This document shows, piece after piece, positions 17,323 through 26,990 of a DNA stretch of 64,000 nt; the first letter of the stretch is position 1; each line of letters starts with the position of its first letter. The position numbers were made by a program, and so were the translations under genes. The notes below the pieces were generated by a model. That model searched no databases. It was given only the letters and a program-made list of their open reading frames with translations, and was not told the origin of the DNA. The stretch comes from Roseateles sp. (GTDB lineage Bacteria > Pseudomonadota > Gammaproteobacteria > Burkholderiales > Burkholderiaceae_C). Location: positions 1 to 64,000 of the forward strand of contig NZ_JAFAGT010000021.1 in NCBI RefSeq assembly GCF_019237615.1. Direction: 5' to 3'.

Positions 17323-17340
17323 CAACCCGCTACCGGGTTG
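17323..17340. other. Hairpin CAACCCG-CTAC-CGGGTTG
   Basis: A perfect 7-bp stem with a four-base loop in the spacer between the hydroxyacid dehydrogenase and the TolA-like gene. No U-tract follows, so an intrinsic terminator is unlikely. It may be a protein-binding dyad or an RNA structure at the 3' end of the upstream transcript. Confidence 0.4.
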
Positions 17341-17366
17341 GCCGCGCGCCTGACGACAATAGGCCC

Positions 17367-17459
17367 ATGCGGTTCACGCGCCACGCCCAGCCGAGCCAGC
17401 CCTGCCGGGGCCGGCTGACGCGTCACGGCCTGCGCGCAGCGGCGGCGGGGCCGGCTTGA
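17367..17459 (+). CDS. Possible 30-residue leader ORF before the TolA-like gene
   Basis: ATG 17367 opens a 30-codon basic frame (MRFTRHAQPSQPCRGRLTRH...) that stops at TGA 17457-17459, overlapping the TTG start of the TolA-like gene as TTGA. The layout would allow translational coupling to a weak start codon. No family is recognisable and its expression is unproven. Confidence 0.25.
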   Translation: MRFTRHAQPSQPCRGRLTRHGLRAAAAGPA

Positions 17460-18925
17460 GCCGCTGGTCCACCGGCCCCCGCCTCGCGCCGACGCCCGCC
17501 TCCACCCCGGCCGCTTCCTGGCCGCACGGGCGGCGTGGCGCCCCTGCGCACGCGCTGCTCGTCTCCCTGCTGGTCCACGCGCTGCTGCTGAGCCTGACCT
17601 TCGGCGGCGAAGGCCTGGGCCTGCCCGGCCTGACCCTGCCCTGGCAGGCCCGACGGGCCGAGGTGCCCGACCTGCGCGTCGTGCTCGTGACGCCGACTGC
17701 CGAGCCCGTGGGGGTGCCGGCACCGCCGGCCGAAGCCCCGACTACGCACGCGGCTACCACGCCAGCGCCTCAGGCCGAGGTCACGCAGGCCGTCGACGAT
17801 GCACCGCCCGCCGCCCCGGCGGCCCTCCCCGTCATCGCCGTCGACAAGCCCCGCGAGGCGACCTGGAGCGTGCCGCCCGCACCGCCGGCATCTGTCCCCG
17901 TCATCGCCGCCTTCGCCGCAGCCTCTGGCCCGCCGATCGAGGTGACGCGGTTGCGCGAGCCCGGCGACGCCAGCCGGGCTGCGCTGGAGCGCGGGTCCCG
18001 CGAGCGTGCCGTCGAACTGGCACGGCTCGACGGCGCCGGACGCGAGACGCAGCAACAGGCCCAGCAACAGGCCGAGCGTCTGGCGGCCGCCCAGGCCGAA
18101 GCCGACCGTCAGGAAGCGGCACGACTGGAAGCCGCAAGGCAGGAGGTCGCCCGCAAGGAGGCGGCACGGCTGGACGCTGAACGCCAGGAGGCCCAGCGCC
18201 AGGCTGCGGCGAGGCTGGAGGCGACCCGCGTCGAAGCGGCGCGCCTGGAGGCCGAGCGGCAGGAGAGCGCACGGCGTGCCACCGCACAACAGGAGGCCGC
18301 GCGCCAGGAAGCCGCCCAGGCCGAGGCGGCGCGCGCCGAAGCAGCACGCATCGAAGCAGCACGGCAGGATGCCATCCGCCAGGAGGCAGCGCGCCAGGAC
18401 GCGGCCCGCGCCGAGGCGGCCCGCGCCGAGGCGGCCAGGCTGGCCGCCGCCAAGGCCGCGGAGGAGTTGCGCGAGGCCAGGCTGCGCGCCATCGGCCAAC
18501 AGCTCAACGAGGAGGCCACCAGGCGCGACGCGGCCCGCCAGGCCCAGTCCAACCTGCCCTCCTCCTGGAGCAGCGCCCGCCGCGGCCGCCTCTTCGGGCG
18601 CGCCGACGCGAACGCCGAGATGGTGCTCTACGCCGAGGCCTGGGCACGCAAGATCCAGCTCAATCCCACCTTCGAGCTGGTGCGCGAGGCCGTCGGGCAG
18701 CCCCACACCGACCCGCTGGTGACGGTGGCGCTGCGCAGCGACGGCACGGTGGAATCGGTCAGCTTCGTCCGCTCCAGCGGCGTGCCGGCCATAGACGCCG
18801 CCGTCCGCCGCGTCGTCGAGAGCCAGGCCAACTACCCGGCCTTCCCGCCAGCGCTGGCGCGCGAGTACGACGTCATCGAGATCCGCCGCAGCTGGCACTT
18901 CGACACGGCGATACGGCTGTACTGA
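17456..18925 (+). CDS. TolA/TonB-like energy-transducing protein with alanine-rich coiled coil
   Basis: A 489-residue protein: short cytoplasmic start, one membrane helix (about 31-50), Pro/Ala-rich periplasmic stretch, a long Ala/Glu/Arg/Gln coiled coil of imperfect EAARQEAAR-type repeats (about 195-350), and a C-terminal TonB_C-like domain (about 385-489). It resembles TolA or TonB, which link the inner membrane to outer-membrane partners. No tolQ/R/B, exbB/D or receptor gene is nearby. The first usable codon is TTG 17456; no in-frame ATG precedes it. Confidence 0.8.
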   Translation: MSRWSTGPRLAPTPASTPAASWPHGRRGAPAHALLVSLLVHALLLSLTFGGEGLGLPGLTLPWQARRAEVPDLRVVLVTPTAEPVGVPAPPAEAPTTHAATTPAPQAEVTQAVDDAPPAAPAALPVIAVDKPREATWSVPPAPPASVPVIAAFAAASGPPIEVTRLREPGDASRAALERGSRERAVELARLDGAGRETQQQAQQQAERLAAAQAEADRQEAARLEAARQEVARKEAARLDAERQEAQRQAAARLEATRVEAARLEAERQESARRATAQQEAARQEAAQAEAARAEAARIEAARQDAIRQEAARQDAARAEAARAEAARLAAAKAAEELREARLRAIGQQLNEEATRRDAARQAQSNLPSSWSSARRGRLFGRADANAEMVLYAEAWARKIQLNPTFELVREAVGQPHTDPLVTVALRSDGTVESVSFVRSSGVPAIDAAVRRVVESQANYPAFPPALAREYDVIEIRRSWHFDTAIRLY

Positions 18926-18939
18926 AGTCGGTCGGCCGA

Positions 18940-19506
18940 TCAGGGCGGGGCGGGCCGGCAGCTGCCATACGCCTCCTGGTAAGGCCTGTCGAAGCATCGG
19001 GACAGGCCCGTGAGGACGTCCAGATTCGTCCGGTTCTCGGGGTGCTTCTCGGTCGCGATCCGGTGAGCCTCGTACTGGGCGTCGAAGGCGGCCCTGTCCC
19101 CGCGCAGAAAGGCCACGGTGGCCAGCGCATAGGTGTTCCAGCTGAAGCTCGGCTGCTGCCTGGCCTCGTCGGGCACCAGCGACTTGAGCGCCTCCTCGGC
19201 GGCACGTGCGTTGTCCCCGGACATCGCCAGCGTCTGCGCCAGATGCCAGCGCACGCCGCGCAGCTCGGCCTCCTGCTTCCTCACATAGCGGCCCAGCAGC
19301 TGGACGGCCTCGGGAAAGCAGTTTCCGAGCTGGCGCCAACCCGCTTCCGTCTGGTCGAACTCCCGATAGGGCAGCTTGATCGCGGCCGGCGCGACCTCCT
19401 TGTACTTGGCCTCGCAGGCCGCGGTCTCGGCTGCCGCCGCCGGCAAGGCCAGGCACAGCCCGATGACGAAGGCGGGCAGTGCTGGGAGCGGTGGCGCCTT
19501 CCTCAT
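18940..19506 (-). CDS. Periplasmic TPR-like hypothetical protein
   Basis: A 188-residue protein with a signal peptide (hydrophobic core about 10-24, AxA cleavage near 25) and a helical body with TPR-like spacing (LRGVRWHLAQTLAMSGDNARAAEEAL). A few Cys residues may form disulfides. Its ATG overlaps the stop of the upstream propeller-GGDEF gene by ATGA (19503-19506), so it is the third gene of that operon and may work with the sensors. I do not recognise a named family. Confidence 0.7.
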   Translation of the reverse strand: MRKAPPLPALPAFVIGLCLALPAAAAETAACEAKYKEVAPAAIKLPYREFDQTEAGWRQLGNCFPEAVQLLGRYVRKQEAELRGVRWHLAQTLAMSGDNARAAEEALKSLVPDEARQQPSFSWNTYALATVAFLRGDRAAFDAQYEAHRIATEKHPENRTNLDVLTGLSRCFDRPYQEAYGSCRPAPP

Positions 19507-22500
19507 GCGGGTTCCATGGTGTGAAGTTCCTGGGTCGGTCGCGAGGAGCGCAGCAAGGTCAGCCGGCCGCTGCCGGCCCAGGCGTCCAGCGGCCGGCGCA
19601 GGTCCTGGCGCAGCGCATCCTCGCCGTCGGCGCGGGCATCGAGCAGGCCCACCCAGGCGTCGCGGCCGTTGCCCTTGGCCTCGTACAGCGCCGCGTCGGC
19701 CAGATCGATGGCGGCACGCCAGTCAAGCGCACGCGGCAGTGCGGCACATAGCGGGAATGCCGAGAAGCCCACCGAGCAGGTCAGCGCCGCGCGCAGACCG
19801 CCGGCCAGCTCGAAGGGCTGGACCGACACGGCCAGGCGGGCTCGTTCGGCCAACTCGGCAGCACGGCGGCGCGGCGTACCGCGGGCGACGATGAGGAACT
19901 CCTCGCCGCCCCAGCGCACCAGGTAGTCGGTGGCACGGAAGACCTGCTCCAAACGGCCGCGCATCTGCATCAGCACGGCGTCGCCGGCCATGTGGCCATG
20001 GGCGTCGTTGATGCCCTTGAAATGGTCGATGTCGATGAGGAAGAACAGCAGGTCCTGCTCGCAGTCCTGGCCCGCGACGGCCGGCGGCTCGTAGTGGCGC
20101 AACGCCAGCGCCACGTCGGCGGGCATCTGGCGGTCCAGGAAGCGGCGGTTGCGCAGGCCGGTCAACGGATCGGTGAGGCTGGCCTCCTCCAGCTCGGCAG
20201 ACTTGGCCGTCAGCGCTGACTTGGCCGCCTCCAACGCCACGGTGCGCTCCTGCACGCGAACCTCCAGCACGCGGCGATGGCGCAGCAGCAGCCGCGTGCG
20301 CATGTTGACGATGCCGGCGACGAGCAGCGCGCCGGCGACGATGGCCCCCGCCAGGGCCCAGCGCGTCTGCCACCAGGCCGCGTGCACATCGATGCCGACC
20401 TTGAGCTCGCTGGAGCTCCAGGCGCCGTCGCGGTTGCTGCCCTGCACGCGCAGGGCGTAGCTGCCCGGCGCCAAGTTGGTGTACGCCGCCGAGCGGCCCA
20501 GCGCGCCGGCGTCTATCCAGCCGGCATCCAGGCCCTCGAGGCGGTAGCGATAGCGGTTGCGCCCGGGCTGGCTGTAGTCCAGCGCCGCGAAGGCCAGGCT
20601 GAAGCCGCGCTCGCCGGGCGCCAGCACGAGGGCACCACCCTCGGGCAGCACGCGCTCCTCGCCGTCCACGCGCAGCTCGGACACGACGAGCGGCGGCTGG
20701 TAGGTCCATGGCGCGAAGCGCTCGGGGTCGATGACCAGCAGGCCGCGCGCGCCACCGAACAGCATGCGGCCGTCGTCGAGCTTGGCATAGGCGCGGAACC
20801 AGCCGGTGCCCAGGTCGGCGCCGTCAGCCGCGCCCAGCTCGCGGCGCTCGCCGCTGCGCGGGTCGTACATGTTGCGCTGCGACCAGATGCGGCCCTGCTT
20901 GTCGAACAGCAGGTTGGCGCCGAACGCGCCGCCGATGTCGGAGGCGCCGATGGCCTCGAAGCGCGCACGCCGGCCGTCGCTCTCGACGAGGCGATGCAGG
21001 CCGGTGCCGGTGTCCACCCAGAGGCGGCCGGCCAGGTCGACGGCCATGCCCAGCACGGTCTGGCCGGTCAGGCCCTGGGGCTCAACCCATTCGGCCACGG
21101 GCTCGTCCGCGCCGGGCCTGGCGATGCGGAACAGGCCCGCCGCGCCGCCGGCCCACAGGCTGCCATCGGGCAGGGCCGCAAAGGCGTTGACTTCGCCGGT
21201 CCCGCCCACCAGCCCGGCCGTCGGTACGGGGCGCATGACGGGCCTGGCCGGCGTCCAGCGCATGACGCCGTCCAGCGTCGCGATCCACAGCGCACCGTCG
21301 GCGCCGGCGTGCAAGCGCCGCGGCACGGCGTTGCCGCTGCGCAGCGTCTCCTTCCAGTGGCCCTGGGCGTCGAAACGCAGCAGTTGGGTGTCGATGGCGA
21401 CCCAGACGGAGCCGTCCCGGGTCTGCCCAAGCGCATTGACCCGGCCCGGCGGCAGGCCGCCGGGGCCTTGGGCGACCAGGCCCAGCGGCTGGAGCTGGCG
21501 GTCGCGGCGCTCGATGCCGCCAGCCAGCGTGCCCAGCCAGATTTCGCCGTTGTCCAGCTGCAGGATGCTGCGCACGTCCAGCCCGCCGGACGGACCGCCC
21601 AGACCGTCACGCACCATGGACAGGCCCGGCAGCGATGGCACGTGGCGCATCAGGCCACCGCCATAGCTGCCGGCCCAGACGGTACCGGCCGGGTCGCGTA
21701 TCAACGCCCGCACGTCACTGCGCGGTGCCGATCCCGCGTTCGCGGCACCGGCTGCAGTCAGGCGCTCGATCAGCGCGCCGTCGGTCGCGCGCCGCCGTGA
21801 CAGGCCAGAGGCATCGCCGAACCACAGCTCGTCGGCGTCCGGCTGGGCCATGGCCATGACGGGCCAGGCGCCCGCGGTGGCGCCCGGCTGGGCGCCTGGA
21901 CTGAAGGGCAGCGGCTGGCCCTGCGGCGACAGCGCGCGCAGCCGCCCCTGGGCGGTGCCGACGATGACGCGGCCATCCAGCGCCTCACTGATCAGCGTGA
22001 CGAGCTGGTCGCCGACGCCCACGTCCAGTGTCTCTATGGGACCGTCCGGCGCCTTGCGCGCTAGGCCGCGCCAGGTGCCTATCCACAGCGTGCCCTGGCG
22101 GTCGACGAGCAGGGTCTGCACGCGCGGGTCGGGCAGGCCGTCGTCGCGGCCCCGGTGGTGGGTGAAGCGCTGGGTCTTGACGTCGAAACGGTCCAGTCCG
22201 CCGCTGCCGCCTATCCAAAGCGTGCCGTTCTTCTCCAGCGCCAAGCTGCGCACGGTGTTGGCGGCGGGCGCGGTCTCGTCGGCGGACTTGCCGTCGCGGG
22301 CCCAGCGGTCCCAGCGGCCGCTGGCCATGTCCATGCGCACCAGGCCGCTGTTGCCGGCCGCCACCCACATCCAGCCGCGCGGGTCGGGCAGCATGGCGCG
22401 CACGAACTGCTCGGGAAGCAGCCGGCCGTCGGGTCCGGCGAGTGGGTAGCGGCGAAAGGCGTAGCCGTCGAATCGCAGCAGACCCTCGGGTGAGCCAGCC

Positions 22501-22661
22501 CACAGCAGGCCGCGGGCGTCCAGCGCCAGCGCCGACACGACGTTGTCCCGCACGGCGCCGGGATCGCCGATGGACTCGAAGCGCGGCACCACGGCCCTGG
22601 CCGCCGTGCAGAGCCCCACGGCAGCCAGCAGAATCGCCCCCCACCTCTTCACGGATGTCAT
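19503..22661 (-). CDS. Propeller-sensor diguanylate cyclase (Reg_prop/Y_Y_Y/GGDEF), copy 1
   Basis: A 1052-residue protein: signal peptide, two seven-bladed two-component-regulator propeller repeats (many DxxGxLWxGxxxGL units), a Y_Y_Y domain (YRYRLEGLDAGW), one membrane helix (about 765-785), a short coiled coil and a GGDEF domain. GGEEF at about 918-922 is intact, and RATD five residues earlier fits an inhibitory I-site (RxxD), so it should make c-di-GMP and be product-inhibited. It follows its paralogue on the same strand with almost no gap. Starts at 22661 or 22676 are both possible; the latter begins one base after the upstream stop. Confidence 0.92.
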   Translation of the reverse strand: MTSVKRWGAILLAAVGLCTAARAVVPRFESIGDPGAVRDNVVSALALDARGLLWAGSPEGLLRFDGYAFRRYPLAGPDGRLLPEQFVRAMLPDPRGWMWVAAGNSGLVRMDMASGRWDRWARDGKSADETAPAANTVRSLALEKNGTLWIGGSGGLDRFDVKTQRFTHHRGRDDGLPDPRVQTLLVDRQGTLWIGTWRGLARKAPDGPIETLDVGVGDQLVTLISEALDGRVIVGTAQGRLRALSPQGQPLPFSPGAQPGATAGAWPVMAMAQPDADELWFGDASGLSRRRATDGALIERLTAAGAANAGSAPRSDVRALIRDPAGTVWAGSYGGGLMRHVPSLPGLSMVRDGLGGPSGGLDVRSILQLDNGEIWLGTLAGGIERRDRQLQPLGLVAQGPGGLPPGRVNALGQTRDGSVWVAIDTQLLRFDAQGHWKETLRSGNAVPRRLHAGADGALWIATLDGVMRWTPARPVMRPVPTAGLVGGTGEVNAFAALPDGSLWAGGAAGLFRIARPGADEPVAEWVEPQGLTGQTVLGMAVDLAGRLWVDTGTGLHRLVESDGRRARFEAIGASDIGGAFGANLLFDKQGRIWSQRNMYDPRSGERRELGAADGADLGTGWFRAYAKLDDGRMLFGGARGLLVIDPERFAPWTYQPPLVVSELRVDGEERVLPEGGALVLAPGERGFSLAFAALDYSQPGRNRYRYRLEGLDAGWIDAGALGRSAAYTNLAPGSYALRVQGSNRDGAWSSSELKVGIDVHAAWWQTRWALAGAIVAGALLVAGIVNMRTRLLLRHRRVLEVRVQERTVALEAAKSALTAKSAELEEASLTDPLTGLRNRRFLDRQMPADVALALRHYEPPAVAGQDCEQDLLFFLIDIDHFKGINDAHGHMAGDAVLMQMRGRLEQVFRATDYLVRWGGEEFLIVARGTPRRRAAELAERARLAVSVQPFELAGGLRAALTCSVGFSAFPLCAALPRALDWRAAIDLADAALYEAKGNGRDAWVGLLDARADGEDALRQDLRRPLDAWAGSGRLTLLRSSRPTQELHTMEPA

Positions 22662-22677
22662 GGGGTGATTCTGCATC

Positions 22678-25600
22678 TCAGTCGGATTGGAGTAAGCGCA
22701 GACGGCCGCTGGCGGCCCAGTCGGCCAGCGGCCGCCGGGTGTCGCCGCGCAGTTCGGCCTCGCCGGCGGCGCTGGCATCGAGCAGGCCCACCCAGGCGTC
22801 GCGACCGCCCTTCTTGGCCTGGTAGAGGGCCGCGTCGGCAAGGTCGACGGCGGCGCGCCAGTCCAGCGCGCGCGGCAACTCCGCACACAGCGGGAAGGCG
22901 GTGAAGCCAACCGAGCAGGTCAGCGACAGCCGCACGCCGCCACCCAGGTCGAAGGGCTGGCCGGCGATGCACTGGCGGGCCCGTTCGGCCAGCTCGGCAG
23001 CGCGGGTGCGCGGCGTCTCGCGGGCCACGACGAGGAACTCCTCGCCGCCCCAGCGCACCAGGTAGTCGGACGCGCGGAAGACCTGGATCAGCCGGCCGCG
23101 CATCTGCATCAGCACGGCGTCGCCGGCCATGTGGCCGTGCTCGTCGTTGATGCGCTTGAAATGGTCCACGTCGATGAGAAAGAACAGCATCTCGCGGCTG
23201 CGCTCCAGCGGCGCGGTGAGCGGCGCATGGCCATAGAGCTCGCTGCTCTCGTGGCGGCGCACGGCCAGCGCGACGTCGCCTGGCAGCTGCTGCTCGAGGA
23301 AGCGGCGGTTGCGCAAACCGGTCAGCGGGTCGGTAAGGCTGGCCTCCTCCAGCTCGGCCGACTTGGCGGCCAGCGCAGCGGTGGCCTCGGCGACGCGCGC
23401 CTCCAGCGCATGCTGGCGCTGCAGCAGCATGCGTGTGCGCAGGCGGAACGCCGCCAGCAACAGGCCCAGCGTCGCCAGGCCCGCGAGCACCTGCAGCCAG
23501 CGCGTCTGCCACCAGGCCGCCCGCACCTGCACGTCCAGGCGCAGTTCGTGCGGGCTCCAGTCACCCTGGCGGTTGCTGCCCTGCACGCGCATCACATAGC
23601 TGCCGGGTTCGAGGTTGGTGTAGGCCGCGCGGCGGGCGGTGGCGCCGGCCTCCAGCCAGCCGGCATCCAGGCCCTCCAGGCGGTAGCGGTAGTGGATGCT
23701 GGCCGGGCGGCTGAAGTCCAGCGCAGCGAAGCCGAGGCTGAAGCTGCGCTCGCCAGGCGCCAGCACCAGCGGCTGGCCGGCGGCCGGCAGCGGCCGGTTG
23801 ACGCCGCCCAGGTGCAGCTCGGTCGCGACGACCGGCGGCCGGTAGGCCCAGGGTGCGAAGCGCTCGGGCTGCAGGACCAGCACACCGCGCGCGCCGCCGA
23901 ACAGGAAGCGCCCGTCGGCCAGCCGCGTGTAGGCGCGGAACCAGGCGGTGCCGATGTCGGCGCCGTCCACGGCACCCAGCTCCTGGCGCTGGCCGCTGCG
24001 CGGGTCGAAAAAGCCGCGGTGCGTCCAGACACGCCCCTGCGCATCGGCCAGCAGGTTGGCGCCGAAGGCGCCGATGACGTCGTCGCCCGACGCGGCCGGG
24101 AAATGCTCGAAGCGCAGGCCCTGCGCGTCCGACACCACGGCGCCGCGGTGCAGGCCGGCGCTGGTGTCCACCCACAGCGCGCCCCGGCCGTCCACGGCCA
24201 GGCCGACGACGGTGCGGCCCACGAGGCCGGGCGTGGCCGGCGCGTCGGCCACGGGCTGGGCCGCATCGGGCCTGGCGATGCGCAGCAGACCGGCCGCGCC
24301 GCCCACCCACAGGCTGCCATCGCGCATCTCCAGCACGGCGTTGACCTCGCCACCGCTGCGCCTGCCATCCGCCAGCATGACCGGCAGCAGCTCGCTGCCG
24401 CGCGGCGGCAGCCGCCACAGGCCGTCGGTGGTGGCGATCCAGAGCTGGCCGTCGCGCGTGGCGACCATGCGGCGCGCTGTGACGCGGCCGGTGGCCAGCG
24501 TCTGGCGCCAGCGCCCGTCGGGGTCGAAGCGCATCAGCTCGGACTCGGTGGCCAGCCAGACGCCGTCGGGCGTCTGCGCCAGTGCGCCGATGCGGCCCAG
24601 AGGGGCCTTGCGGCCTGCGACCGTGACAATCTCGTCGACGGGCCGCAGCGCCGCGTCCAGCACGAGCACGCCGGCGGCCTGGGTGCCCAGCCAGACGCGG
24701 CCGTCGTCGAGCTGCAGCACGCTGCGCACGTCCAGGTCGCCGAAGCGCCGCCAGCGCTCGTCGTCGTTCTGCACCAGGGCCAGGCCCGGCAGCGGCGGCA
24801 CATGGCGCATCAGGCCGGAGCGGTAGCTGCCGGCCCAGATCGTGCCGGAGGGGTCGCGCAGCAGCGCGCGCACCTCGCTGCGCGGCACGGGCGCCGGGCT
24901 GCTGCCATCGTGCGGCAGGCGTTCGATGAGGGCCCCGTCGCTGGCGCGGCGGCGCTCGATGCCGTTGCGGCCGCCCAGCCAGAGTTCGTCGTCGCCGGCC
25001 TGCGTCATGGACAGCACGGGCCAGGCACCGTCGCTGGCGCCGCTGCGTTCGGCGAAGGGCAGCACACGGCCGTCCTCGGCCGACAGCATGCGCAGGTCGC
25101 CCAGGCCGGTGCCGACCAGCACGCGGCCGTCGCGCGTCTCGGCCAACAGCGTGATCTGCGGCCGGGCCAGGCCCAGCGCCACGGGCTCGATACGATCACT
25201 GCCGGCGCGCTTGCGGGCCAAGCCCTGCCAGCTGCCTATCCACAGCGTGCCATGGCGGTCACGCAGCAGCGCGGCGATGCGGTCGTCCGGCAGGCCCGAG
25301 CCTGCTCCGCGCATATGCGTGAAGCCGCGACGCTGCGGGTCCAGCCGCGAGAGGCCGCCTTGCGTGCCCACCCACAGGCTGCCATCGGGTTCCAATGCCA
25401 GCGCGCGCACGGCGTTGGAGGCCGGCGCCAGCGCGTCGATCGGGCCACCCTCGGTGCGGGCCCAGCGCGTCCACTGACCGGAGGCGGTGTCCAGCCAGGC
25501 CAGGCCGCTGTTGCCGGCCGCCACCCACAGGCCGCCGCGCGGATCGGCCAGCAGGCTGCGCACGAACTGGTCGACCGGGGCGCTATCCGCCGGGTCGCGC

Positions 25601-25824
25601 AGCGGATGGCGGCGGAAGCGGTAGCCATCGAAGCGCTGCAGCCCGTCGGGCATGCCCACCCAAAGGAAACCCTGGGCGTCCATGGCCAGCGCCGAGACGG
25701 CGCGGTCGCGCAGCGAATCGGCCTCGCCCACCGGCTCGAAGCGCGGCGTGACGGCCCATGCCGGACCGGCCAGGCCCGAGGCGATCAGCAGGGTGGCATA
25801 CCCCTTCCTCAGCAACACCCTCAT
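22678..25824 (-). CDS. Propeller-sensor diguanylate cyclase, copy 2
   Basis: A 1048-residue paralogue of the next gene with the same architecture: signal peptide, Reg_prop propellers, Y_Y_Y domain (YRYRLEGLDAGWL), membrane helix, coiled coil and GGDEF. GGEEF is at about 926-930 with RASD as I-site. The two proteins are nearly identical across the GGDEF core and much less so across the propellers, consistent with tandem duplication followed by divergence of the sensing part. It is the first gene of a three-gene operon (25824 to 18940). Ligands are unknown; related propellers in Bacteroidetes hybrid sensors bind polysaccharide fragments. Confidence 0.92.
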   Translation of the reverse strand: MRVLLRKGYATLLIASGLAGPAWAVTPRFEPVGEADSLRDRAVSALAMDAQGFLWVGMPDGLQRFDGYRFRRHPLRDPADSAPVDQFVRSLLADPRGGLWVAAGNSGLAWLDTASGQWTRWARTEGGPIDALAPASNAVRALALEPDGSLWVGTQGGLSRLDPQRRGFTHMRGAGSGLPDDRIAALLRDRHGTLWIGSWQGLARKRAGSDRIEPVALGLARPQITLLAETRDGRVLVGTGLGDLRMLSAEDGRVLPFAERSGASDGAWPVLSMTQAGDDELWLGGRNGIERRRASDGALIERLPHDGSSPAPVPRSEVRALLRDPSGTIWAGSYRSGLMRHVPPLPGLALVQNDDERWRRFGDLDVRSVLQLDDGRVWLGTQAAGVLVLDAALRPVDEIVTVAGRKAPLGRIGALAQTPDGVWLATESELMRFDPDGRWRQTLATGRVTARRMVATRDGQLWIATTDGLWRLPPRGSELLPVMLADGRRSGGEVNAVLEMRDGSLWVGGAAGLLRIARPDAAQPVADAPATPGLVGRTVVGLAVDGRGALWVDTSAGLHRGAVVSDAQGLRFEHFPAASGDDVIGAFGANLLADAQGRVWTHRGFFDPRSGQRQELGAVDGADIGTAWFRAYTRLADGRFLFGGARGVLVLQPERFAPWAYRPPVVATELHLGGVNRPLPAAGQPLVLAPGERSFSLGFAALDFSRPASIHYRYRLEGLDAGWLEAGATARRAAYTNLEPGSYVMRVQGSNRQGDWSPHELRLDVQVRAAWWQTRWLQVLAGLATLGLLLAAFRLRTRMLLQRQHALEARVAEATAALAAKSAELEEASLTDPLTGLRNRRFLEQQLPGDVALAVRRHESSELYGHAPLTAPLERSREMLFFLIDVDHFKRINDEHGHMAGDAVLMQMRGRLIQVFRASDYLVRWGGEEFLVVARETPRTRAAELAERARQCIAGQPFDLGGGVRLSLTCSVGFTAFPLCAELPRALDWRAAVDLADAALYQAKKGGRDAWVGLLDASAAGEAELRGDTRRPLADWAASGRLRLLQSD

Positions 25825-25885
25825 GCCCGCATTCTCAGCGACGGCGTGGGCGCCACCGCCGTGGCAATCGGCACGTTTCCCAGCC

Positions 25886-26869
25886 CTACTGGGCCAGGGG
25901 GCGTGTGATAGCGTCGATGCGTTCGACCACCTCCGGCGTGAGCCTGGGCGTCACAGCCAGTGCCCCGAGGTTGTCGCGCAGCTGCTCGAGACGGCTGGCG
26001 CCCAGGATGACGGTGGACACGCGTGGGTTGCGGTTGATCCAGGCAATGGCCAGTTGGGCCGTGTTGCAGCCCAGCTCGGCGGCGATGTCGGCCAACTGGC
26101 CCACCGCGTCGTTCTTGGTCTTGTCCTGCAGCTGCTCGCGCATCCAGGCCATGTTGTCCAGCGCGCCGCGGCTGCCGGCGGGAATGCCGCCGCGGTACTT
26201 GCCGGTCAGCAGGCCCGAGGCCAGCGGGCTCCACGTCGTCAGGCCCAGGCCGATGTCGTCGTACAGGCGCGCGAACTCCTGCTCGACCTTGCGCCGATGG
26301 AACAGGTGGTACTGCGGCTGCTCGACGACGGGCTTGTGCAGGTGGTGGCGCTCGGCGATCTCCCAGGCCGCGCGGATGTCGCCCGCGCTCCATTCACTGG
26401 TGCCCCAATACAGCGCCTTGCCCTGGCGGATGATGTCGCTCATGGCCCAGACCGTCTCCTCGATCGGCGTGTGCGGGTCGGGGCGGTGGCAGTAGATCAG
26501 GTCCAGATGCTCCAGCTGCAGGCGCTTCAGCGAGCCGTCCACGGCCTGCATCAGGTACTTGCGGTTCAGTGTGTCCTTGCGGTTGGTGGTCGTCACGCCG
26601 TCACGCTGCAGCCCCCAGAAGAACTTGCTGGAGACGATGTAGTCCAGGCGGTTCCAGCCCAGTGCCTTGAAGGCCTGGCCCATGACGACTTCGCTCTCGC
26701 CCTGGGCATAGATCTCGGCGTTGTCGAAGAAGTTGATGCCGGCGTCGAAGGCCGCGGCCAGCATCTCGGTGGCGGCCTTGGTGTCGACCTGGTTGTGGTA
26801 CGTGACCCAGGAGCCGAGGGAAAGTTCTGAGACCTGGAGGCCGGCGCGGCCGAGGCGGCGGTATTGCAT
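25886..26869 (-). CDS. Aldo-keto reductase (Kv-beta-like)
   Basis: A 327-residue NADPH-dependent aldo-keto reductase of the voltage-gated-channel beta-subunit-like group. The catalytic tetrad is visible: Asp 49 and Tyr 54 ([14 protein letters not shown]), Lys 82 (SSKFFW) and His 128 (IYCHRPD). The C-terminal [24 protein letters not shown] is the usual cofactor-binding region. It would reduce aldehydes or ketones in the cytosol. It stands divergent from the solute-binding protein gene. Confidence 0.93.
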   Translation of the reverse strand: MQYRRLGRAGLQVSELSLGSWVTYHNQVDTKAATEMLAAAFDAGINFFDNAEIYAQGESEVVMGQAFKALGWNRLDYIVSSKFFWGLQRDGVTTTNRKDTLNRKYLMQAVDGSLKRLQLEHLDLIYCHRPDPHTPIEETVWAMSDIIRQGKALYWGTSEWSAGDIRAAWEIAERHHLHKPVVEQPQYHLFHRRKVEQEFARLYDDIGLGLTTWSPLASGLLTGKYRGGIPAGSRGALDNMAWMREQLQDKTKNDAVGQLADIAAELGCNTAQLAIAWINRNPRVSTVILGASRLEQLRDNLGALAVTPRLTPEVVERIDAITRPLAQ

Positions 26870-26990
26870 GGGGAGTCCTATGACGGAAGGAAAGCGCGGA
26901 GCGCGCAGGCCGACAGCTTAAGCCCCGGCCACAATCGCCCCGCATGGGTGCCGCCGGCGCCCGGCGGCATCCCGAAGGGAACAGCCAAGC

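Noticed and set aside
18100-18480. DNA tandem repeat element in the TolA-like gene
   Set aside because: The periodicity is the codon pattern of an alanine-rich coiled coil, imperfect at DNA level, not a separate repeat element.
23131-25908. Plus-strand open frame of 925 codons opposite the second propeller-GGDEF gene
   Set aside because: Antisense shadow; the minus strand carries complete recognised domains.
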